Below, piece by piece: positions 31,611 through 44,659 of a stretch of 64,000 bases of DNA. The translations under genes and the position numbers were made by a program. Source of the stretch: Phoronis australis (Eukaryota; Phoronida; Phoronidae); NCBI GenBank assembly GCA_002633005.1, contig NMRA01000055.1, positions 733,881 through 797,880 on the forward strand, given 5' to 3'. The first letter of the stretch is position 1. Every line of letters begins with the position of its first letter. A model generated the notes under the pieces. It saw only the letters and a list, made by a program, of their open reading frames with translations, did no database searches and was not told the origin of the DNA.

Positions 31611-33528
31611 TTTTCTTGATTACGTATTGTGCAATAAGCATATTTCAATGACGTACTGCCCATGCCATGTCAGGAAATGGTTTGTAACAACTGTTTGCCT
31701 TTTCTGTGCACACTGATGACGTTTTAACAATACTAACCTCTGTTGTTGAGTGTGAGATCTGCAAAGAAAGTTGTGAATGCAATCTTTAGTTGGTAATCGT
31801 ATTTTATTCAAGTTGGCAGTGGGAATTTGCTGTTCTGAACCTGTGGAAAAGTGCGACACCGGCATCGTGGTTAGACGTCGTTATGTACGGTTCACAATCG
31901 CACAGGTCTAATATACTGCCTCCCACCCCACGTGGTGGTGTAGTCTAGGCATAGTAAACATCCAGGTTTCCAATTTCTGTGATGATTGGTAGAATACTGT
32001 AGACTTCAGGATGATTTTAGGCTTAACTACCCACCTGATGAGGGCTGAGACAAAATGATCCTCAGTGTAGCTAGTCCGGGACTCTGCCTGTGGGTTGTTT
32101 GAGTTCCGCACTCCCATCTGGAAGAACTGGGTTCAGATCCTGGCTTGGCTGACCGTCAATCGAGTGTTATACTCCTCAGACCTCCGTGTTTGTTGTGGAT
32201 GCATAGAATGGTGTAAATGAGAACCTGCTGTCTAGAACTGTGTATCCAGAATGTGATTTTCATGGACGTGCTAATATTTGAACCAAGTTTGTTTTTACTG
32301 TCATAGTCTTGCCTTTAGCTGTAGATGCTATTGCTTTCCATAACCTCCACCTCTGCCAGCGTGGATTTGTTTCATAGAGATAGTGCGCGATCTTTGCTAT
32401 TAAAGTAGGTGTTAAACTGACGTTGCCGTCAATGTATGACGTGTGTAGGGAGATATATCTGGAGAAATAAGAGGCCCACCTATTTAGAGAGTGGACTGAA
32501 AATGGGACCGCATTTGTTGAGAGCTTCCGTAAAAAGTCCCCATTTCATATTGTTTTGTTTCATAAACGCCACCCCTGTATCAACCTTTTGTAGGTATTCC
32601 TAGACAGCAGATTTTTTGCCCTTTGAAGCTGAAAAAAGTACAAAAAAAATCCATATCTGAAATGAGTTCATCTTTTGCAATAAAAAGTTAAAAAGTAAAG
32701 ATATTTTTAAAACTCTGTTAGGTTTATTTAGATGGAAAAGAACTTTTTGTAGAGTTTCAAACTCCTAAATGAACCTTTTTGTAGAGCATTTTGTTGGAAA
32801 GACACCCTTGCACAGGGAATTTGTCTTAAAAGCCACCATGTGGTAGGGAAGTTGGTGGTGAAAAAGTCAACCTTCCAAAGCAGCACGTTCTGTATACCTA
32901 TTCTATGGGTGGATCCTCCTGGGTTCTGAGCCAAGCACTGAGTTGTTTCTCCACCCTCTCTAATAGGCGTTTCAAAATTGCTGTTGTAGAGGTTGCACCG
33001 TACATGTGAAAGTAGAGCTTATGTTATGTGACCAATGTGACAAGGCATACAGTCCTATCGTCATGACTGTGTCTGTATAAGGCTTGGACAGTATGTTGTC
33101 AGCTGGGGGCAGCTGGCGGTTCAACACAGACAATCTCAACCTTAAGGGATTCAAAGGTATGTTACTCAGACAGATTTAGGAACAGAACAACAGTCACCTG
33201 TATCTCCTTCAACAGGTAACAAAAAGTTAATTTTAACGCACTTTGATAATATTTGTCGAGAAATTTGACGAAACAAAAGTTCGCTTGTCTTGCCATATTG
33301 TGTCCCCAATTAAAGAATGTTTACAAAAAAAGTTATTACACACAAGTTAAAAAGATAAAAAATTGTCAATTTTCAAGTTAATGAGACTGCTTCCTAGTCA
33401 TGGTCAGGTATGTGATGCCGTAGATTCAATGTCATTGCAGATTATGTGAAGAATATCCACACCATTGATTCAATGTCTTTGTAGATTACGTGAATAATAT
33501 CTAGGCCATTGATTCAATGTCATTGCAG
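31611..33528. other. Head-to-head intergenic region between THOC1 and SLC35B3
   Basis: The two genes diverge from here, so both promoters probably lie in this 1.9 kb. No TATA box or clear first exon of SLC35B3 was identified. The THOC1 ATG lies in AAAAATGGCCGCG, close to the YY1-type AAAATGGCGGC start-site motif. A tRNA-like repeat occupies about 32060-32290, and the 44-bp tandem repeat at 33423-33554 abuts the first detected SLC35B3 coding exon. Confidence 0.5.
32062..32290 (+). mobile_element. Candidate tRNA-derived SINE
   Basis: A-box-like GTGTAGCTAGTCCGGGA and B box GGTTCAGATCC (32130-32140) are at tRNA-like spacing, followed by an unrelated 3' body. The acceptor ends do not pair. It lies between THOC1 and SLC35B3. 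Confidence 0.5.
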
Positions 33529-33554
33529 ATTACATGAAGAATATACAGGCCAGT
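33423..33554 (+). repeat. Three 44-bp copies spanning the start of the SLC35B3 coding exon
   Basis: Copies start at 33423, 33467 and 33511, each beginning GATTCAATGTC and containing TTGCAG or TTGTAG followed by ATTA(T/C)(G/A)TGAA. The third copy runs into the coding exon. If the AG is a 3' splice site, acceptors 1 and 2 lead to in-frame stops soon after. If the region is 5' UTR, each copy carries an upstream ATG with a short frame, the third ending in a TGA that overlaps the SLC35B3 ATG. Copies differ at several bases, so this array is older than the kinase one. Confidence 0.85.
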
Positions 33555-36500
33555 TACCCGTCATCGCCGAACAAATCGGTGAAGATCAACATCACGCGAG
33601 ACCCTGGTGAACACAGGAGAGAGGAGATCCGACTGATGTGCTATGACATCAGCCACATCTCCAGAACAACTCAATTCTTGCTGCTATGTCTCGGTGTCTT
33701 CGTCTTCTATCTCATTTATGGCTACTTTCAGGTATGAGAGTGGTAGATGTGGAGCTACAATGCTCGATTTGACAAAAAGATGAGTTTATTATTCCTTGAG
33801 ACCTTGCTCAGTGCGTAGGCTGACACGCAGTAACAAGCCAACCCGTAGTGCCTTGTCTCGAGCTATTACAGACTTCCAGTCCTTCTGACTCCCTGAAAAC
33901 ACCAGTCCTGTTATGTGACTGAAAATTTGAGACTGACGAGTGAAATTTTATAATAAATAATTTCATAAGGTCGGTAAAGAACACGTAGATTAATTCTTAT
34001 TGACACAACCAAGCAAAAACGCTGTACCTTGGCAGTATAGCTACCGAATATGGCTGCTGTGAGTAGTGTTTTTGCTTGGTTGTGTCAATAAGAATTAATC
34101 TATGTGTAAAATAAAAATAGCTTAAATAAAAGTTGATAAATTTTATCCTATTGCTGACCTTTGTATTTTCAAAGCATCCATAAGCAAGGTATTCAACTTT
34201 TGAAAAGTAGAAAAAAATGAAATTTTGCACAAAACAAATGGAGAACTTCTTTTTCAAGTAGACTTGTTGTCTTGATTCAGAAGTAGACTTGTTTCCTTTT
34301 TCAGGAGCTGATATTTCAGCTGGAAGGATTCAAAACGCACGGCTGGTACCTGACTCTCATACAGTTTGCCTGCTACACTTTGTTTGGGTTGACTGAGCTA
34401 CAGTTTAAAGAGGATAAGTCTAGGAAGTGAGTTAGTCGGTGCTATACACTGCTGAAATGTTTATTTCATAGCGATGCCATTCATGTTCAGATTTAGTATT
34501 TGTTTGTTTATTCACTCTGCCCTGGCTGCCCTATTATTATTTACTTGGATATAAAGTCGTTGGAAACAACCATGAATAGCGAGAGCACTGTTATCTAAAT
34601 TTTCAAAATCCCACAAAGCATTCTCTTTTTGGCAGGTCTTCCATCCACGCAGGAGTACTTGCACGAATGTTAATTTTTGTTCCTAATAGATAATTTTTGT
34701 TTACAAAAATTTCAAAGGTGCACACGTTTATCAAATATTAACTCCTTTTTTCCAGCATTCATTTTGCAATATTTGGAAATTCTGATAATTGTCAGACAAA
34801 TCAAATTTTAGAAAGCAGTATAATGCACAATACAGTGTCCTGACGCAGCGTTATTCATATCTTCCAATAACAAGCACTTTGTTGAGAAGATAACGTATTG
34901 ATTTACTATTACGTTTGTGTCCATTTCTAGGATTCCTTTGAAGTCTTACACTTTGATAGCCTTTCTAACTGTTGCAACAATGGGATTGTCTAACTCATCC
35001 GTCGGCTATCTCAACTACCCGACCCAAGTCATCTTTAAATGCTGTAAATTAATTCCCGTGTTAATTGGTGGTATATTAATACAAGGTGAGAGAATGGTAG
35101 TATTATTTGAAGTGAAAGAAAGGTTTCATTTTGTTTTGGTTATGCAGCGTTATCTTTGAAAATGATTTTTTGGTTCATGGTTTGGGGTATAAACCTTTGT
35201 TTTGTTTTTTTAATGCTGCAGGAACTGCGGACCGAATGGACTTCATTGATTTATACAACGGGGGAAGTTCACTGCCATTGCTAACTTGATGGTCAAATTG
35301 GGGTAAAAATTGCAATAGTCTGAAGTTGGTGAAATTATTAATTTTCTGTGCATTGAAAAAATAATTATTAATAGTCATTTTACTGCAGACTTATTTTTTA
35401 TAGATAACAGGCATTTACAAATATCTGAGTTGGTATAAATCTTTGTAAGAAAACTTTTGCTTATCAAGATTTGTGCCCAAGTCAGACATCGTTCATGGCT
35501 GTATTTTGCTATTTACTGGTCCGTAACACCATTCAGGCTATCGAGCATTTAAATGGTTCTGGTTTCATGCTTTTGCAGGAAAAAAATACGGTCTACTAGA
35601 TGTAGTAGCGTGCGTTTGTATGAGTGTTGGCCTTATTCTCTTCACGTTAGCCGACAATACGGTGTCGCCAAATTTTAACTCTTATGGTAAGATTTGCCAA
35701 CTTTTTATGTTTTACGCTTAGTTTTCGCATCATATCACAAAATATAGTGAAGCCCAAATGCATGCTGATTTTGAAATTGCATGATATTGGCTATGCACCT
35801 GTTTATATTATTCTCTGATAAGAATTTTACCTGGATCTCCAAATTGTCTTTCGCTCATTAGAATTGAACGAGCAAGATAAAGAAGAAAACAGTAACTGTT
35901 TTTGAAACTCATCTAGAAGCTCGTTACTTTTAATTCCCAACATCGCATTCACTCATATTTAGCAATCCGAGAAATTATGATAAAAACGTTTTATTTTTTC
36001 CTTCCAGGAATTCTACTTATCTCATTGGCCTTATGCGCCGATGCGTGTATCGGAAACTTCCAAGAAAAAGCCATGAAGCAGTTTCATGGCAGTAATTCTG
36101 AAGTGGTGAGTTGGGTTTGATACAAAAGTTGAACAAACAGATATGCTTATTGTCAAAATTTCGAAAAGTTCCTCAATCACAGTGGATGTGATTTTACAAA
36201 AAATATCAATAAATCATTGCAATGTTTATTATTATCACTCAGTTTAGTGACACTTCATTACTCCTGTAGTTTCGTTTTCGTAACCTAAGACTATAGTATC
36301 TCATCGCGTCTAAATGGTTGTGTGGAGAATTTATTCTTCAGTACTCGTCATTGTTGGTGTTCCGTTCCAAAAAATTTCAGGAATTCTCTCGGATTAATGG
36401 CCTTAACATCAAGACCGCAATGGTCAATTTTGGCCATCTCAAAGTTTTTCGAATTAGACGAGTGAAATGGAAAATGAGGATTCTGGTAATCTTTCTTGAA

Positions 36501-39500
36501 CATTGGAGAGTGTATCTTGTTCTCAGGCTCGATATTCACTAGGTGGCGCTCATGTAGAAATGAACATCTTTCCATTTAGAAAACTGATCATTAGCACTGG
36601 GGCATTATTGGTATAATTCAATATCTCTTCAGGTCAGTCATGCTACCTTGTGACTTTAGAGTTCTTCCTCTAAGGCACACATGAGTTGTAAGATCACTGC
36701 TCAGTCGTTGAGTTTAGTTGCCTTGCAGAAATGCCGAGATGTTCCACTGATCTGGTTACCTTGTTTGGCCAGTTTGCATTGCACTATTTTCTTAATGATT
36801 GTACATTTCTTTGCAGGTGCTGTATTCCTACTCCATTGGTTTTATCTATATACTGCTTGGTTTGGTGGTCACGGGGGACTTCCTGCCAGCTTTTAAATTT
36901 TGTTGGGAGGTATGTGTTTGTCCGCATTATTTTTTAAAGTGACTTTGCACCAAGAGTTGTGGAATTTACGTCTGCTTTGCACAAATAACCATACTTTTGA
37001 CAGTGAGTCAAAACACATATTCTTTTTCAATGTGTTGACTGGCAACTTCATTGGAGATGGAAAATGTTGATTTTCTTATTTAGCCACGTGAGGATTATGT
37101 ATTACAAGCCAAAATTATTTAGACAAAATTACCTGGAATTCCCCGTCGTGACGGCTGGGTGGAAGTTGAATTCATCGTCAATAACCTCTCTTGATTAAGA
37201 ATGAAGAGGAATGGACAGGAAAGTTCGTAAGATGGCTAAGCCATTCTGAAATTAGAATTTTGCTGCCGTTATAGATAGTTATTACTGATCATTTTTTTAC
37301 TAAAAGATTTAACCCTGACGACGGGAGATGGTATTTTGTTTGATTACTTTTGTCTTGTACTGTACGCTTATTTTCTTCAAACATACAACTTTTGTCAAAT
37401 AACAGACAAGTTTTGGTATTTAAATGCACCCTAGTTATTGAGTGAAGTGATCACCACTAATTGTATGTTGAGATATTCTGTCGTACACTTTCTGTCGATT
37501 TTAGCCTATCAGTTATGGAGCATGTCATTTCCTTTTTAGCATCCTTTACAAACCTATGGCTATGGAGTGATATTCTCTATAAGTGGCTATCTAGGTGTAA
37601 ACATAGTGTTGTCTCTGGTCAAGTCCTTCGGTGCACTTGTTGCTGTTACAGGTGAGTGTTCTTACTATCAACCTCTCACAGCGTGAGACTTCTTTTTAAA
37701 GGCACTTGTTCAAATTGAGGTGTTGGTCACATAGTCGATTTTGGGTGCTGCCCCCCTTGGTCGTGGATACAACCAAAAATAACTGGTGTTGTTAACGCTT
37801 GCGTGCATACTTTCCTTTGAACAATGAGTTAGTGCCTGTATCTTAGATGTGCTCTGCCTTGCAGCTAGAGCTGTGACTGGATCCAGTGTAAATGCCGAGA
37901 TTTTCTAGTCTTGAACAATTTTCTTAACAACTCTTCTGAGAAGAAAGTACTTTTCAACTTTGGTTTGTAAATCTATTTAATAGCAGTTCCTCATGCAAAT
38001 ATCTACAAAACTTGATTTTAAGTTCATATTTTTGGAAAGTAAAAATCCCGTAGAATTTTGACTTTTTACCAATCTGTCATTAATTGGGTCACGTCTTTTT
38101 ATTAAAATTCTTCTAAAGAGAATTAAGATACATTCATAGCAAAACAATGTTATCAACAATATAACCAAATTTTGTTTATTACCAATTTCCAAGTTGAAAT
38201 CTCATTCTAAATTATCATTTTATTATGTAACGTTGACATTTTTCATGAAAATCATAACGGTCCTAACTTTGATAGGCCCTCGTGCAAAAGTGGAACATTT
38301 TTAAAGTAATTCCTAATTGCGCTTTGGAGAACTTTGCATCAAGCATAGTATCTGAAAATTTCAAATGAATTCTTTTTGGTGGTGCTGCTAAAATGGTTGT
38401 ATTATGCATTGTTGTTTAGGACACAATGCTTCGTTTTAGCATAAATTTTAACTATGTAAACGTGAAAGCACCAGTGTTCCAAAAATGCTGAACCATTTTA
38501 ATTTGGACACACAACACCTCGTTTTGAAGCCTAATGTCAAATTCGTGCAAGTAGTGAATCTGATCATCCATTTCTGAGATATGATGTTCCCAAGTTGGCC
38601 AAATTTGGACATTTTTGTATTGTCCCGCGGAACATACATGATATTGCTGCCTCAGCGTTGCCCTGTGGAATACATGTATTGTAGACTGTACTGACATTCC
38701 TTGTTCCAGTCACCACATGCAGAAAAGCCATCACTATCATCCTGTCGTTCATTTTCTTCACAAAACCGTTCACCACAGTGTAAGTATGACAGTTGAGATT
38801 CTGTCTCTATGCGATTGTGTGCAGATGTTGTTACGATACTGACTTGTGTTCTACTCAGTTCTGCCGCTTTCGTAGTATGTCTTTTGTGACATATTGTTCT
38901 GTTGTCGTGCATGTCAGACAATTTGTACCTCAACAGCCAAATTTGGGGTGTTTTTTAGGCCTTGCTTATCCTTAGTATATGATTTGTTTAATTTTTCACC
39001 CAGCCTGTTGTTTTTACCTTCAAGCAAGATGAGCGATCTCTTGAAGTCCATAACTACAGAACGCTGCAAACTATTCAGAGGCTGTGAAAAGTCCAGAATT
39101 AAACTATGCAGTGTTACAGATGCATAGAAATTCAACCAGTTGCGTTTATAGAAAGGCTTTTGGATCGAAGGTCAGCAGAGATTGCCCAGTGGTCATGAAA
39201 GCTTGAAATGGCAACATCTTCCAATCCACTCATAAACGTTTTTTTAAAAATTGGTCTTCAGTCATTTCTATCCCAATTGCATCCTCTGCTACATCAAGTG
39301 TTGTGCCGTAGAAATCGCCTAATTTATCGTGACAGCCTTACAGATCTGGGCAGTGTTAAGCCCTACTGCTGTAAATTATATGTCTGATATTTTTAGGTTA
39401 TTTCAAACAAAGTGTCAAAAGTAAATTATTTCTTTGTACAAAAAATGCAAACAAGCTTTGCACACTTCCCATCTACACTGAAAGACAAAAGTAATCGAAC

Positions 39501-39881
39501 ATAATATTATTTTCCCTTCATGACGGTTAAGTCTGTTAACAGCAAAGATGACTGTTTATAACTATAAGGGCTGTAAAATTCTAATTACAGAATGTCTTAG
39601 CTTTCTGACGATGAATTCAGCTTTTATACAGCTGTCATGACTGGAATTCCATGTCATCTGTTTGAATAATTTTGGCTTATACTGTACATACTGATTTTAA
39701 TCTTCCCTGTTTGTGTTTCAGGTATATATGGTCTGGTCTCATTGTCGTCCTAGGAATATATCTCAATATCTACAGTAAGAACAAATCTAAGTGGGACTCC
39801 TACATAAAAGAGTTAGTTCTCAGGTTAGGACTCACCAGAAGAAGGAAAGTGACAATTCAGTCACTGGAAAATATCGTATAG
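33534..39881 (+). CDS. SLC35B3: SLC35B3 (PAPS transporter 2), nine coding exons
   Basis: Exons: 33534-33731 (possibly from acceptor 33529), 34305-34426, 34931-35085, 35579-35686, 36008-36105, 36817-36909, 37540-37651, 38710-38779 and 39722-39881. All phases join, giving 371 residues (human about 401, so an extra N-terminal exon is possible). Family signatures: GVFVFYLIYGYFQELIF, ATMGLSNSSVGYLNYPTQV, FKCCKLIPV, LISLALCADACIGNFQEKAM, VLYSYSIGFIYILLGL and LSFIFFTKPF. Hydrophobic segments recur through most exons, fitting a roughly ten-helix Golgi membrane transporter. By family knowledge it moves 3'-phosphoadenosine 5'-phosphosulfate into the Golgi for sulfation. ATG 33534 is the first in-frame Met after a TGA at 33510; its context is weak, so the true start is uncertain. 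Confidence 0.95.
33982..34106. repeat. Near-perfect hairpin: 39-bp arms, 47-nt loop
   Basis: Arms 33982-34020 and 34068-34106 match as reverse complements at 38 of 39 positions; the only difference is CACGTAG against CACATAG. The arms begin CAC(G/A)TAGATTAATTCTTATT. It lies in the first SLC35B3 coding intron. No second genomic copy was noticed in the window. It may be a young MITE or a recent inverted duplication. Confidence 0.9.
37102..37364. mobile_element. MITE family with TACAGTA-type ends, copy 3
   Basis: The left end TTACAAGCCAAAATTATTTA and right end TTTTGTCTTGTACTGTA are imperfect inverted repeats; nested blocks CCCCGTCGTGACGG and CCCTGACGACGGG are also mirrored. It lies in the SLC35B3 intron between exons 6 and 7. 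Confidence 0.65.
38235..38600 (-). repeat. Dispersed repeat, copy on minus strand
   Basis: The reverse complement contains TTTCAGATACTATGCTT, ATTAGGAATT, CCACTTTTGCA and GGGCCTATCAAA in the same order as the plus-strand copy at 57795-57925, and a weaker copy at 58240-58375. It lies in the SLC35B3 intron between exons 7 and 8. The class is unknown and no coding content is seen. Confidence 0.65.
39474..39686. mobile_element. MITE family with TACAGTA-type ends, copy 4
   Basis: The left end TACACTGAAAGACAAAAGTA and right end AATTTTGGCTTATACTGTA are inverted repeats. Internal AAAATTCTAATTACAG and AGCTGTCATGACTG match copy 1. It ends 35 bp before the acceptor of the last SLC35B3 exon. Confidence 0.65.
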
Positions 39882-41432
39882 CATAGGGCAGTCATAGCAA
39901 CGTTGACGCTAGTAGCTACAGCAACATGGGAGGCCAAGCATTTTGACATCATAGCAGCTTTGTGATAGGGACTGCAGGGAATGAGAGCATGAAGGCAACC
40001 TTGTTGCAACGGATTGGGGTGTCATAGCAACACTGTTGCTAGGAGTTACAAGAAAAGCCAAGCATTAGAGTATGGTGGTAACGTGTCGCTGGCAGCAGTT
40101 TTGAAGACGAGCATTCTAGTGTCATGGTAATATTGTCACTAGGAGCAACAAAGAAAGTCATGCCTGAGACATGGTGGCCTCATTGTTGCTAATTGCAACT
40201 AATCAGGCACTTATTAAAGCAAGAATATTGCTGTCTGAAATGCGAACCAAATTTCAGTTTATGCATATTTTGGGAGCATGACATTTAATTGGTTCTTAAA
40301 AGCTCTTTTATAAAGATTGCCATGTGAATTTGTGAACCCATTTCAGACTTAGTTGTTGATGACATTTTTATTGCTATTAAATTATTTACTCTTTATATGA
40401 ATGTTACGTCCATATTAACGTCCCATGAATTCTGTTACGCAATGAAGTGTATGATTAGTGCACAAACTCAACGTATTGATGGTCACATCTTTACGTGCTT
40501 TGAGCATGCTTGTTCTCCTTAAAACTGGAACAATTTTGGTTGTGTTTTTATTTTCGTAGCATCATTACACTCAAAACTTTTAAATCCCCATGCAGTGCCA
40601 GGTTTATCACAGTGGCTTCTACGGTTATTTTTGTAGACACATTTCGCAATATAAAATTAAAATTCTGCCATATTGTGTCGCATTGACTCTTTGTGCAATT
40701 ACTTATTATTGTTCTGGCTGTTGGTTTCCATGGTGAATAATTATTATAATGTTGATTTTCAACTGCTCCTTAGGTAGGCGAATTGTGAAAAGGTTTGTTA
40801 GTTTTTTTCTACGTTCTGAATAGTTGAAAGGCAATTCACTACTTGCACCAATTCATCATTACACTTGAAAACTAGATATTGTTTCCTAGCTACAATATTT
40901 CTGCATGTTTGGTTTAGGTGGTTTTCACATTTGCGTTGTTAAAATTGATGCTAAAACAAGACATTTTGTTCTTAACAACAATGCACAAAAATCATTTTTT
41001 GAAGCGCCACCAAAGTGTGCAAGTAGTGAATTGTGTGGATTTCTCAACATAACAGTTGAGTTTTCAAAATCTTCAGAAAATGACAGACAACATGCTAAGA
41101 GTATAAGGTTTTTGTGACTCGTTTATCAGTTGGCAGTGGAGTCTGGTCATTTAAACTACTCAACATGAATGAATAGACTCTAGTTACGCAATTTTGACCA
41201 TGGATTGATGAATTAGCTTTAGTTTTGGTGGATTTTCTGTACAAAAACAATAAATTGAAATACGTAATTGATACATTCCAATGGAATGACTGTGGGTTCT
41301 TGGGGTTTCAGTAGTAGTTTGTTATGGTAGGTACCCTGTCATGAATTATTTTTTCATGGGGCGCTGTTTTGATCACACAGTGACTTAGAGGAGTGAAGGA
41401 AATGTCTCGAAGAATGAGTCCGGAAAAATAAA
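39882..41432 (+). other. SLC35B3: SLC35B3 3' UTR, probable extent
   Basis: AT-rich non-coding sequence follows the stop codon. AATAAA occurs at 41249-41254 and 41427-41432, which would give a 3' UTR of about 1.4-1.6 kb. The first 300 bases contain imperfect repetitions of GTCATAGCAACGTTG and TGCTAGTAG-type text. No further exon is seen. Confidence 0.4.
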
Positions 41433-44400
41433 TGCATTTATTAATGTCGTTGTTTCTGTTGTTTTTCTTGTTGAGATATTTTTACCGAAGTTGAATAATT
41501 TTGGAGCAAAACTTTTTGTCTGCTTCGCTAAATGATGCACTTCAATTTGTTCTGATATCTTCAGGTTTCAACAAAACTACAATGTCAAAATTAGAAAAGC
41601 AAATTTTTTGAAAACTTCTAAAAAACAGCTCATGCTTACCTGTCATATTATTGGAGAAAAGAGTTGTGGCTTGACAACTATGGTTTGATTATTTGATCAG
41701 TCACTGGTTTCAAACCCATTTTTGCTTTTTACCGAATGGTGCAAATTGAAACTAGCTTAATGGATCATGACAACATGGGCTAACACCAGAATGCCAACTG
41801 AAGTTTTCCTAATTTGCAGAAAAGTGATAATACCCATAATAATGTCCACTTTGAGATAAAATAATGTAATTGTACAGTTTGAACACAGGGGATTCTGTTG
41901 TGTGTTTCACTAACATGCGCGCACCCGGGGGGCTCTAACGGACCCCTTCCCCTCATTTGGCGAAGTGGGCAAAAAGGTCCGCCTCACAGATACAAAGACT
42001 TTGAAAAAGACGATCCACTAAAATTGCAGAAATTACCAAAATTCGACGAATGCTCAATTCATAGCTCTGAACGTACCCCGTGAATATTAGAAAAATGTCC
42101 ACGTTGACTTTTTGGTTTTAAGAGTGTATCGTAGATTTAAACAACTACAATTTATACCTAAACCAGTGAATTCAATTTTCAAAACGCGAATTGGAGACCC
42201 AAGTTATGTTTAATATCTTATTTACAATATTCTGGACAAAACACTACTTTTTCAATTTTCGTTTTGAAAAATGGAAATAAGACAAAATCTGATTTCAAGT
42301 TTCGTTTTTAAGTTTGTAATTGAAATATTTGCTGGAGGTCATAAGTGTCTAGACAACACTTGTTGATTCTTGATTATAATACCCAAGTTCCCGTCGCACC
42401 TTTCACTACCATGATTTTGGGATGTTTAACGTGATCGTTCGTATACGGTATGCGCCCCAGATGAATGACAAATGACGGGACTAGGAACTGAAAGCAAAGT
42501 TTCTGTGATGATTCTTTGTGGGGTTCGTCTCCATGTCATTATAGGTCCCCTGTGCCATGTTGCTTGAACCTGCCCTGAATAAGAACTCAACTAAGTTCCC
42601 TAAATCCACTGCGTATTTTGTGGACATATGAAAAAACACTGATTGTCCTTTCTTATGCTGTTTTAGATTCAATTATTTTGGAAACGTAGATGAATCCGAA
42701 TTTGAGACTGTTTCGTGAAACCGGACCCTGCTCTCATAGTAACGTGGTCAATCGCATCAGCGAAGATTGTTCGTTCTCACTCACATTGCGATTTCGTTTT
42801 CTATGAGTCAGTTTCTAAATTATTTTTAACTTTTCATAAGTCATTTGTCCTAGAAAAGAGGGCCTACTTGAGCGCGCATGAACTTGCGATTGGACTGGCA
42901 AAATGAGAACTATTTTCCGTTTATCTTCTCAGATTTCATACGTTTTAAATTCCAATTTTTTCAGTCTCCATCCATTGGTGATATGATTAACGAGAGCCTT
43001 ATTGTACCAAATACAAGGGAACCAGGCTAAAAGTGGTCAATCACTCGTGTACCATGGCTCTTCGGTCTGGCGCCACAAACTGTTAGAGATTTTTAATTTT
43101 TAATTCACAGCTTCAAACAACAATAAGACCAAACTTTCCATACTTCAATAATTAATGATGTAGTCATGTTCATGTGTGTCCCCACTAAATAAAGTTGAAT
43201 CAAATTTTTGGCAGATTTCTTGAGACACAATCTAACGCTTACAACAGTGCTGTAACTTCTGTTCATCACGTGAGTGACTATAAGTCCACCTAATCCCATT
43301 AGGATTACAGCAGCCTCTGAAGGTCGAAAACGTTCATTTTTTCATTTTTTGTGATTAATCGACTGTGTCTCATAAAAGTCGACTTAGAGGTGTTACCGTC
43401 TGGTGGGAGAGAGGGGGCGGGGTGAGGGATAGGGGATATAGTTGGTGACGGTGAGTGCCACTTGGGTAATTAGGATATCCCTTTTAGAGTGATGGCTGCA
43501 CTTCTAGAGAGCACAAGTACGATTAAAAATCCTCCACTTAGTGGAAGCCTTTTGTGATGTAAGTCAGTCGTAGATTTTCTATGATAATTCTTTTTAGGAA
43601 TGAAACGAATGTTTATTATTGAATTCAAACTCAATGAAAAGGCTTTGGGTTGTACAATTTTCATTTTTTAGAGTTCTGTTGCAAAAACGGATCTTTCCAA
43701 CCTAAAAAGTGATGCATCATCGCACCAGGAAATTTAAACGGAAAGTCACCCTTTCAGAGGAACACTTGGAATGAAAAGTTACTCATCTGAGCGGCACCGT
43801 GTTCGTGAACGTAATTACCGTATGTCCTTTATGTGCTGCCAGTGGTCTGACTGGCGGTTGGCAAAGAACTACAACGCCTCGGAAATATAATCTGATTGAC
43901 ACAGTTGTAAAGACGAATATCCTGGTGATAGAATAACTTCCTCTTTTCAGTAATACTGACAGACTTGTCTGTTTTCACAAAAGCCTGTGGAGGAATTTGA
44001 CCGCTTCTTGCCACGGACTCTCCGCGAACTCTTGCTGTCGGTCAAAACGTTCTCAACTCAATTTTTCTCAGGGCTCTCCAACCTTATTTGACATACAGAC
44101 GAGGAACACGACTGATATACACATTTTGAAAGGCACCAGGGATAGATCACCCAGTTACTTTCCCACCTCAGGAACCTATACCTTTTGTCGCATTAACTAT
44201 ACTAATAGCAAAGCGTCGGACAGTGACCGACAGCTGATATATTGTCACGGCCGGGTGGTTCCAAAAGGTTCGACCAAAGAACCCATTTTGTCAGCAACAG
44301 AACTCAAATACACTACATTGTCGCTGATTACGGCAACAATCAAAGAATATATTAACCAGTATACTACAAAAACCACAGTAATAAAAAAATCAATTTATCT

Positions 44401-44659
44401 GTGTTTTATGATTTCATTGTTGACATGGAGAATTCGTGAATGAAAGTGGCTTAATTAAGAAAGTAATTTAATTTCACGCTTCCACTTTCTAATTGCTGAA
44501 AAAATGTTGAGTCAAGTTTTAGCGGATCACAGACTAGAAATAATTTGCAGAAATTATTTCGGTAACTAGCAGTTACAGATTTTGGACTTCCGTTTAAATG
44601 AGATTGAATTCTTTTTCAGAAATATTTATTAGAAGCCTAACACCAAAGTCCTGCCTCCC
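41433..44659. other. Intergenic, no gene recognised
   Basis: There are only short unrelated open frames on both strands, without family signatures. A 148-codon frame begins at 43997 but has no recognisable domain, no homologue by inspection and no exon-like flanks, so it is treated as chance. No structured repeat stood out. Confidence 0.5.

Noticed and set aside
43997-44443. 148-codon open frame
   Set aside because: No recognised family, low-complexity Thr/Ser-rich composition and no flanking gene structure. A profile search would be needed to revive it.
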